Assembly (NCBI GenBank): GCA_945861915.1
Contig: CAMAWK010000158.1
Location: forward strand, 1 to 5,337
Direction: 5' to 3'
Source: Flavobacterium psychrophilum
Lineage (GTDB): Bacteria > Bacteroidota > Bacteroidia > Flavobacteriales > Flavobacteriaceae
Length of the DNA: 5,337 nucleotides
Part shown: piece after piece, positions 1-5,337 of the stretch
How positions within the stretch are numbered: position 1 is the stretch's first letter
Layout of the letters: every line of letters begins with the position of its first letter
The notes under the pieces: generated by a model
The model's database searches: none
The model's input: the letters and a program-made list of their open reading frames with translations, nothing else
Told to the model about the DNA's origin: nothing
Made by a program: the position numbers and the translations under genes

Positions 1-26
1 TATGACTAAATTCGAAAAAATAGACT

Positions 27-34
27 TAATTTTG
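27..34 (+). promoter_or_regulatory. Probable Bacteroidetes-type -7 promoter element for sppA
   Basis: The octamer TAATTTTG matches the Bacteroidetes sigma-ABfr -7 consensus TAnnTTTG exactly. It lies 45 bases before the sppA start codon, which would put transcription start near base 40 and give a leader of about 40 bases. The partner -33 element (TTTG or TTG) is not convincing: TATG at 1-4 is the nearest match at 22 bases spacing, and the real one may lie outside the window. In AT-rich DNA such an octamer can arise by chance, so this is tentative. Confidence 0.4.
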
Positions 35-79
35 TAACCATTCTGATTAATTTACTACTTATTCAATAAAATTTAAAAT

Positions 80-1840
80 ATGAAATTTTTAGGAAATGTT
101 TTAGCTACCCTAGTGGGTTTATTTATTTTTTGTATGCTTTTCTTTTTTGGCATTGTGATGATTGCCGCTATTTTTGGTAGCAAATCCGAAGTGGTCGAAG
201 TAGAAAATAATTCAGTTATCGAATTAAACTTGGAGGATATTCATAATGATAATGCGGGAAAGTACAAAGATCCTTTGGTGAGTTTTCTTGAAGACGGAGA
301 AAAAGTAGGAGTTATAGATGTGATTAATGCCATAGATCAAGCAAAAAACGATTATGATATTAAAGGAATTTCTATTTTAAATTCGAATTCAGCATTAGGA
401 ATGGCTCAAAGAAAGGAATTGCGTGCTGCGTTGGAAAACTTTAAAAATTCCGGAAAATTTGTGATGGCTTATGCCAATTCATTCTCGCAAAAAGAATATT
501 ATTTGAGTTCTGTAGCCAATAGTGTTTATTTGAATCCCGTTGGCGAAATGGATTTTCGAGGTTTATCTGCCGAAATTATGTTTTTTAAAGATTTTCAAGA
601 AAAATCAGGAATAAAAGCAGAAGTCATCCGTCACGGAAAGTACAAAAGTGCCGTGGAACCCTTTTTGGAAAACAAAATGAGTGATGCCAACAGAGAACAA
701 ATATCATCTTTACTCAACTCGGTTTGGGATACAGCCGTTAGCGATATCTCAAAAAGCAGAAATATCTCAAAAATAAAATTGAACGAAATTGCCAATGGTT
801 TGTTGGCAAGAACTCCAAAAATGGCGAAAGCGCAAAAATTAGTTGATTATATTGCCTATGAAGATGTGTATCATAATGACATCAAAAAAGCGCTAAAATT
901 GGATGCCGATACCGATTACAAAAAAGTAAGTATTATAGAATACACTCAGAAAACAATAACAACAGCCATAACAACAGAGGCAAAAGACAAGATTGCTATT
1001 ATTTATGCTCAAGGCGAAATAAGAGGGGGCGAAGGCGATGTGGATGTGATTGGCGAAGGAGCCATGCGTCGATCTTTAGCCGAAGCAAGAAAAGACAAAA
1101 ACGTAAAAGCGATTGTATTGCGAATTGATAGCCCGGGTGGAGATGCTTTGACCTCGGATTTGATTTGGAGAGAAATAGAATTGACCAAAAAAGTAAAACC
1201 CGTAGTTGTTTCTATGGGAAATTATGCCGCTTCTGGCGGCTATTACATTGCGTGTAATGCCAACCAAATTTTTGCCGAAAACAACACCATTACAGGTTCG
1301 ATTGGTGTTTTTGGAATATTACCCAATTTTACTCAAATAGCTACTAAATTGGGTTTACATTCCGAACAAGTAAAAACCCACGAAAACGCTGCTGAATATA
1401 GTCCGTTTTTGCCTTTAGATGAGAAATTCAAAGCGGTTACTCAGGAAAGTGTAGAGCAAGTGTATAAAACCTTTGTATCACATGTTGCCCAAGGCAGAAA
1501 AATGAGTTTTGCCCAAGTAGATGCTATCGCCCAAGGCAGAGTTTGGTCCGGTTCTGAAGCATTAAAAATAGGACTTGTGGATAAAATTGGCGGAATGGAT
1601 GCTGCCATTAAAGCAGCTGCTAAACTAGGCAAAACAAATTCTTATAGCACTCAAAACTATCCTGAATTTGAAAAAAGTTTCAATGAAATTTTAGAAAATT
1701 CCCCTTTTGCCCAATGGAAAGAATCGGCTATAAAAGAGGAAATTGGCGAACAGAATTATACTCTTTTGCGTAAAATTCAAAAAATAAATACTCAAAAAGG
1801 CGTTCAAGCTTCTTTGCCTTTTGAGATTAGTATTCGGTAA
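80..1840 (+). CDS. sppA: Signal peptide peptidase SppA, 67K type (protease IV)
   Basis: This membrane-anchored serine protease of family S49 cleaves leftover signal peptides and other membrane-embedded peptides. It has 586 residues, close to the usual 67K-type length. An N-terminal membrane segment spans about residues 7-33, followed by two tandem ClpP-like domains. The N-terminal domain carries the HGKYKSAVEPF motif (185-195), in which Lys189 corresponds to the general-base lysine (E. coli Lys209). The C-terminal domain carries IDSPGG (349-354), then GNYAASGGYYIA (380-391), in which Ser385 corresponds to the nucleophile (E. coli Ser409), then TGSIGVFG (405-412) and the GRVWSGSEA signature (486-494). 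Both members of the Ser-Lys dyad are present, so the enzyme should be active. The start at 80 is supported by the hydrophobic segment directly after it. The leader is A-rich with no Shine-Dalgarno motif, as is usual in Bacteroidota. An AsmA-family gene follows after 17 bases in the same direction, which suggests cotranscription. The catalytic assignments come from motif alignment by eye. Confidence 0.96.
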   Translation: MKFLGNVLATLVGLFIFCMLFFFGIVMIAAIFGSKSEVVEVENNSVIELNLEDIHNDNAGKYKDPLVSFLEDGEKVGVIDVINAIDQAKNDYDIKGISILNSNSALGMAQRKELRAALENFKNSGKFVMAYANSFSQKEYYLSSVANSVYLNPVGEMDFRGLSAEIMFFKDFQEKSGIKAEVIRHGKYKSAVEPFLENKMSDANREQISSLLNSVWDTAVSDISKSRNISKIKLNEIANGLLARTPKMAKAQKLVDYIAYEDVYHNDIKKALKLDADTDYKKVSIIEYTQKTITTAITTEAKDKIAIIYAQGEIRGGEGDVDVIGEGAMRRSLAEARKDKNVKAIVLRIDSPGGDALTSDLIWREIELTKKVKPVVVSMGNYAASGGYYIACNANQIFAENNTITGSIGVFGILPNFTQIATKLGLHSEQVKTHENAAEYSPFLPLDEKFKAVTQESVEQVYKTFVSHVAQGRKMSFAQVDAIAQGRVWSGSEALKIGLVDKIGGMDAAIKAAAKLGKTNSYSTQNYPEFEKSFNEILENSPFAQWKESAIKEEIGEQNYTLLRKIQKINTQKGVQASLPFEISIR

Positions 1841-1857
1841 AAAATCGTACTAAAAAT

Positions 1858-4431
1858 ATGAAAGCACTAAAAATCACTGGTTTCTTATTTCTCTTTTTAA
1901 TAGGGACTTTATTTGCTATTCCTTATTTCTTTAAGGATAAAATCAAAGCTAAAATCGAACAAACTATTAACGAAAATTTGGATGCCAAAGTGAGTTTTGC
2001 AGAAGCTGATTTGAGCTTATTCAAAAATTTCCCGAATGCAAATGTTACTGTAGAAAAGTTGGTCATCATCAACAAAGCTCCTTTTGAAGGCGACACCCTC
2101 GTTTCTATCGACGAGTTAAATTTAAAAATGTCAATCGCATCTCTTTTCAAAAGCAAAGATGAATCAATGAACATTGATGAAATTGCGACTAAAAACGGCT
2201 TGATAAATATTATTTTTAACAAAGATGGAATTGGTAATTTTGATATCGCTCTCAAAGACAAAAAGAAAGAAGATACAGGAAAAGGCGAACCGCTGGCATT
2301 AAAAATCCAACATTATCAAATAGAAAATTACCGCTTTCGCTATTTTGACGAAAGTTCTAAAATGAAAATGACTATCGATAGTTTAAATCACGAAGGAACG
2401 GGAGATTTTGCTGCCCAAAAATTGGATTTAAACACCCAATCGACTGCAAAAATCTCACTCGATATGGACAAAGTCAATTACATGAAAAATGTATCTTTGA
2501 CACTGGACGCCGTTTTGGGAATTGATTTAGAAAAAAGCAAATACACATTTAAGGAAAACAAAGCCTTAATTAATCAATTGGCATTAGAATTTGATGGTTT
2601 TATCCAAATGATGGAGACTGGTCAAGCATTTGATTTGAAATTCAAAACGCCTTCCACTTCATTCAAAAACTTTCTGGGATTGATTCCATCTGTTTACGCT
2701 TCGAATTTAGATGGTGTAAAAACAACGGGGGATTTTACGGTTCTTGGCATTGCCAAAGGAATTTATTCTGATACAACTGTTCCCAAATTTTCTATTGAAA
2801 TTGCCTCTCATAATGCCTCGTTTCAATATCCAAATCTACCAAAATCGGTTCGGAATATTGTAATCGACACTAAAATAAAAAACGAAACTGGGATATTGAA
2901 CGATACGTATGTTAATCTTAACAAACTATCTTTTGCTATTGATCAAGATGTTTTTAACGCTAAAGCCACTATAAAAAATATAACTCAAAACGCGTTAGTC
3001 GATGCTGCTTTAAAAGGAACAATCAATTTAGGAAATCTATCAAAAGCCTATCCTATAAAATTAGAAAAACCATTGTCTGGAATTTTAAAAGCAGATGTAA
3101 CGACTAAATTCGATATGCAATCGGTAGAAAAAAGTCAATACCAAAACATCAATAATGCTGGAACGATGAGTTTGTCTGGATTCAACTATGCTGACGAAAA
3201 TGGCAAAACTATGAAAATAAGTACTGCATTAATTCAATTTAATCCAAGTCGGGTCAATTTAAAACAATTCAACGCTACCACAGGAAAAAGCGACATAAAT
3301 GTTATGGGTATTTTAGAAAATTTCTATGGTTTTATGTTCAAAAATCAGGAATTGAAAGGAAATTTCAACCTGATTTCTAATCAATTAGCGGTAAGCGATT
3401 TTATGACAAAAGCCGAAACTACAAAAGAAACCACCAAAAAAGCCGAAGCAATGAAAATTCCTTCGTTCCTAAATTGTACGCTTACCGCCAAAGCAAACAC
3501 GGTTTTATATGATAATTTAACGCTCAAAGACGTTTCGGGAAAACTAGTTATTAAGGACGAAAAAGTAACTTTGGATAATGTGAAAACATCCATTTTTGGC
3601 GGAATAATTGCCTTAAATGGCGCTGTTTCTACCAAAGAAAAAACACCTACATTCGACATGAATTTAGGGCTGAAACAAGTGGATATTTCACAATCGTTTA
3701 CACAATTAGACATGCTTAAAAAAATAGCACCAATTGCTGGAATCATCAACGGGAAAATTAATTCGACTATTAAACTAAACGGAAATTTGGACGCTATTGA
3801 AATGACACCTAACGTAAATTCTATTTCGGGGGATTTATTGGGTCAACTACTTTCGACTACAGTCAATGCTAAAAACTCTACTTTATTAACTGCTTTGAGT
3901 TCGAATATGAAATTCATCGATATGAGCAAAATAAACTTAAACGATATTAAAGCAGCTATCACTTTTAAGGACGGAAAAGTAAATGTAAAACCATTTGAAA
4001 TTAAATCGAATGGAATCAAAGCGACCATTGGCGGCAGTCATGGTTTTGACCAAAACATGAATTATACGATTAAGTTTGATGTTCCTGCCAAATATTTAGG
4101 AACGGAAGCGAATGCACTTATTGCCAAATTAACCCCAGCTGATGCTGCAAAATTAGACAACATTCCTATAAACGCTTTGATGACAGGTAATTTTAGTAAC
4201 CCTAAAATTACAACTGATATAAAATCGGCGGTTACTAATTTAACTAATCAACTGGTGAAACAGCAAAAAGAAAAAGTGGTAGCCAAGGGCAAAGAAAGTT
4301 TGAACAGTATCATTAATAATGCTGTTAAACCCAAAGGCGATACTACAAAGACAAATGTAAAAAATGATGTTAAGGCAAAAGCGGGAGAATTATTAAACGG
4401 TTTGTTTGGGAAAAGAAAAAAAACGGAGTAA
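1858..4431 (+). CDS. AsmA family protein, membrane-anchored, probably periplasmic
   Basis: This 857-residue protein has one N-terminal membrane helix (about residues 5-25), followed by a long region rich in alternating beta-strand patterns, as in AsmA/YhdP-type proteins. The segment at 41-97 (DAKVSFAEADLSLFKNFPN, then VEKLVIINKAPFEGDTL) resembles the conserved AsmA amino-terminal region, including the FKNFPN motif at 55-60 that I associate with Bacteroidota members. About residues 660-790 form the AsmA-like C-terminal part, where beta-strand segments such as FKDGKVNVKPFEI and a YTIKFDVPAKYLG stretch ending near 748 are visible. The final 65 or so residues are lysine-rich and polar, with predicted helix character and the ending GKRKKTE. 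Family members are linked to outer-membrane assembly and to phospholipid transfer through a long hydrophobic groove; the role in this organism is not established. The start at 1858 is chosen because the hydrophobic anchor begins right after it and only 17 bases separate it from sppA. No Shine-Dalgarno motif is visible. It could also be called DUF748 or YhdP-like, but the N-terminal pattern favours AsmA. Confidence 0.88.
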   Translation: MKALKITGFLFLFLIGTLFAIPYFFKDKIKAKIEQTINENLDAKVSFAEADLSLFKNFPNANVTVEKLVIINKAPFEGDTLVSIDELNLKMSIASLFKSKDESMNIDEIATKNGLINIIFNKDGIGNFDIALKDKKKEDTGKGEPLALKIQHYQIENYRFRYFDESSKMKMTIDSLNHEGTGDFAAQKLDLNTQSTAKISLDMDKVNYMKNVSLTLDAVLGIDLEKSKYTFKENKALINQLALEFDGFIQMMETGQAFDLKFKTPSTSFKNFLGLIPSVYASNLDGVKTTGDFTVLGIAKGIYSDTTVPKFSIEIASHNASFQYPNLPKSVRNIVIDTKIKNETGILNDTYVNLNKLSFAIDQDVFNAKATIKNITQNALVDAALKGTINLGNLSKAYPIKLEKPLSGILKADVTTKFDMQSVEKSQYQNINNAGTMSLSGFNYADENGKTMKISTALIQFNPSRVNLKQFNATTGKSDINVMGILENFYGFMFKNQELKGNFNLISNQLAVSDFMTKAETTKETTKKAEAMKIPSFLNCTLTAKANTVLYDNLTLKDVSGKLVIKDEKVTLDNVKTSIFGGIIALNGAVSTKEKTPTFDMNLGLKQVDISQSFTQLDMLKKIAPIAGIINGKINSTIKLNGNLDAIEMTPNVNSISGDLLGQLLSTTVNAKNSTLLTALSSNMKFIDMSKINLNDIKAAITFKDGKVNVKPFEIKSNGIKATIGGSHGFDQNMNYTIKFDVPAKYLGTEANALIAKLTPADAAKLDNIPINALMTGNFSNPKITTDIKSAVTNLTNQLVKQQKEKVVAKGKESLNSIINNAVKPKGDTTKTNVKNDVKAKAGELLNGLFGKRKKTE

Positions 4432-4437
4432 TGAAAG

Positions 4438-4479
4438 GATTTTTGATTTCAGATTAACGATTTTTGATTCTAGATTTTA
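4438..4479 (+). repeat. Left arm: six tandem GATTNNN heptamers
   Basis: GATT occurs at 4438, 4445, 4452, 4459, 4466 and 4473, that is, exactly every 7 bases for six units. The three variable bases of the units are, in order, TTT, TCA, AAC, TTT, CTA and TTA. The array starts six bases after the AsmA stop codon. The invariant part is perfect in all six units while the spacer bases drift, so this is a phased repeat and not just AT-rich sequence. Its partner is the right arm at 4499-4540. Confidence 0.85.
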
Positions 4480-4519
4480 GCAACATACTATCCCTTTTTC
4501 AAATCTTAAATCAAAAATC
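4459..4519. terminator. Possible bidirectional terminator hairpin between convergent genes
   Basis: The inner three heptamers of each arm can pair over 21 positions with 18 complementary, including a perfect 11-base block (GATTTTTGATT at 4459-4469 with 4509-4519), around a 19-base loop (4480-4498). Placement between two converging stop codons is where a shared terminator would be expected. The stem is AT-rich and therefore weak per base pair, and no U-tract follows on the plus strand. For minus-strand transcription, a T-rich tract complementary to the A-run at 4411-4423 follows past the outer arm. Terminator function is inferred from structure and position. Confidence 0.5.
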
Positions 4520-4540
4520 TACATTCAAGAATCTGCAATC
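4499..4540 (-). repeat. Right arm: six GATTNNN heptamers in inverted orientation
   Basis: Read on the minus strand from base 4540, GATT recurs every 7 bases for six units, with one degenerate copy (GAAT, third unit). The variable triplets in order are GCA, CTT, GTA, TTT, TAA and TGA. The array begins three bases beyond the stop codon of the DUF2797 gene. Units of the two arms face each other in exact register: 29 of 42 positions are complementary overall, and 18 of 21 in the inner three units (4459-4479 with 4499-4519). Confidence 0.83.
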
Positions 4541-4543
4541 AAT

Positions 4544-5337
4544 TTACCCTATTTCAATCCGCACGACATAGCCTTCAAAACTTCGAACATTAAAAACGGT
4601 TCCGTCTTCAAAAAGGAGGTATTGTCCTTTGATGCCAGCTAGTTTTCCTTTAAAATTAGAGGTTTTATCTAAACTTAAACTATTTATTTTTTTGGGATAA
4701 GTCAAAACTGGAAAGTGCATTTCGTACAAATCATTTTTTTCTGTATAAAAATAGTCTTTCACTTCGTTGGGAATCCAATTCTCGACTTTTAATCTTTCGG
4801 CAATTAAATCGATGGGCTCGACATCATTTTGGAGCATTTTTCGCCAATTGGTTTTATCAGCAAAATGATTCTTTAAAGCTACTTCGGTAATTCCAGCCAA
4901 ATATCTATTGGGCACTTCGACTATTGAAATAGCTTGCGTAGCACCTTGATCAATCCATCGAGTTGGCACTTGCGTTTTCCGAGTAACGCCCACTTTCACT
5001 TCGCTTGACAAGGCCAAATACACAATATGCGGTTGTAATTGAACTTTCTCTTCATATGCTAAATCCCGATCTTGAATGCCTAAATGCGCTGTACTCAATT
5101 CAGGTTTCATAATCCAATCGCCGACGGCTGGGCTTGAATAAAAGCAATCGTAACAAAATCCTTGACGGAATATTTTCTTTTTTTTGCCACAATTCAAACA
5201 TTGATAGCCTTGAAAACTAATCTCAATGTTTTTAGTAAGTAGTTGATTTACATTCAAAAAACTATTTTCAAAAACCAAATAATATTGAATAGGATTTGCA
5301 AATTCAGTTTGCATTTTGGTTAGCGTGCCTTCGTATA
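4544..5337 (-). CDS. DUF2797 family protein, zinc-ribbon-like, 5' end cut by window edge
   Basis: The frame ends with a stop at 4544-4546 and stays open to the right edge. The first ATG inside the window is at 5312-5314, and from it the protein has 256 residues. The codons upstream, out to base 5337, encode YEGTLTKM leading into QTEFANPIQYYL, which looks like real coding sequence. I therefore treat 5314 as an internal methionine and the gene as partial. Numbered from that methionine, Cys39, Cys42, Cys54 and Cys57 form a CxxC-x11-CxxC zinc-ribbon-like motif. The stretch VGVTRKTQVPTRWIDQGA (108-125) is the pattern by which I recognise DUF2797. A conserved-looking C-terminal part runs from FKGKLAGIKGQYL to EGYVVRIEI (221-255). 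No signal peptide or membrane segment is visible, so a cytoplasmic location is likely. The function of the family is unknown to me; a nucleic-acid-related role is a guess from the zinc motif. The gene converges on the AsmA gene and its promoter is outside the window. Confidence 0.85.
   Translation of the reverse strand, partial: YEGTLTKMQTEFANPIQYYLVFENSFLNVNQLLTKNIEISFQGYQCLNCGKKKKIFRQGFCYDCFYSSPAVGDWIMKPELSTAHLGIQDRDLAYEEKVQLQPHIVYLALSSEVKVGVTRKTQVPTRWIDQGATQAISIVEVPNRYLAGITEVALKNHFADKTNWRKMLQNDVEPIDLIAERLKVENWIPNEVKDYFYTEKNDLYEMHFPVLTYPKKINSLSLDKTSNFKGKLAGIKGQYLLFEDGTVFNVRSFEGYVVRIEIG

Larger units (their letters stand above)
4432..4543. other. Convergent intergenic region holding an inverted heptamer array
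   Basis: This 112-base gap separates two genes that converge on it. Apart from the six bases after the AsmA stop codon and three before the DUF2797 stop, it consists of two facing heptamer arrays and their 19-base centre, described as separate entries. No RNA gene or credible small protein gene is visible. An ATG overlapping the AsmA stop codon opens only an eight-residue frame. Confidence 0.8.

Noticed and set aside
1487..1540. 12-base direct repeat GCCCAAGGCAGA, twice, 42 bases apart in sppA
   Set aside because: Both copies are in frame and encode AQGR within conserved SppA regions. The second is part of the family GRVW signature, so protein constraint and shared codon choice explain the repeat.
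80..1840. Possibility that SppA is an inactive or truncated paralogue
   Set aside because: The Lys189 and Ser385 motifs are both intact, and the length and domain order match the 67K-type enzyme.
1923..2261. Antisense frame of 112 residues inside the AsmA gene
   Set aside because: It lies wholly inside a well-supported gene on the other strand, has no family resemblance and no promoter, and reads as a shadow of that gene's codon pattern. The same applies to the antisense frames at 1076-1267, 1441-1632, 3381-3749 and 3843-4028.
4431..4457. Micro-ORF starting at an ATG that overlaps the AsmA stop codon
   Set aside because: It encodes only eight residues and runs straight into the heptamer array. 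There is no ribosome binding signal, and the overlap with the stop codon is probably chance.
4438..4540. CRISPR array or insertion sequence end at the intergenic repeats
   Set aside because: The unit is only 7 bases with 3-base variable parts, far too short for CRISPR repeats and spacers. There is no transposase, and no target-site duplication is evident.

Overview
The window is AT-rich, has A-rich leaders without a Shine-Dalgarno motif, and carries a good match to the Bacteroidetes -7 promoter element (TAnnTTTG). Together with the protein types, this points to the phylum Bacteroidota, most likely family Flavobacteriaceae (a Flavobacterium-like genome). That assignment rests on style and protein families seen by eye, not on a database search.

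Layout: a short leader (1-79) with a probable promoter precedes sppA (80-1840, +), a full-length 67K-type signal peptide peptidase. After 17 bases comes a large membrane-anchored AsmA-family protein (1858-4431, +), almost certainly in the same transcript. The convergent gap (4432-4543) is almost filled by an ordered structure: two facing arrays of six GATTNNN heptamers, in exact 7-base register and inverted around a 19-base centre. On the other strand lies a DUF2797-family protein (4544 to the right edge, -). Its reading frame stays open through base 5337, so this gene is cut by the window and its true start is outside.

How the genes work together: SppA (cleaving membrane-embedded peptides) and the AsmA-like protein (family linked to envelope lipid and outer-membrane homeostasis) form a plausible cell-envelope maintenance pair. 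The DUF2797 protein is soluble, has a four-cysteine zinc-ribbon-like motif, and has no visible functional link to the other two; it shares only the convergent intergenic region.

The three genes look like ordinary chromosomal housekeeping genes. I found no evidence of a mobile element, CRISPR array, RNA gene or defence island. The most interesting items are the inverted heptamer array and a GIY-YIG-like residue pattern in the DUF2797 protein.
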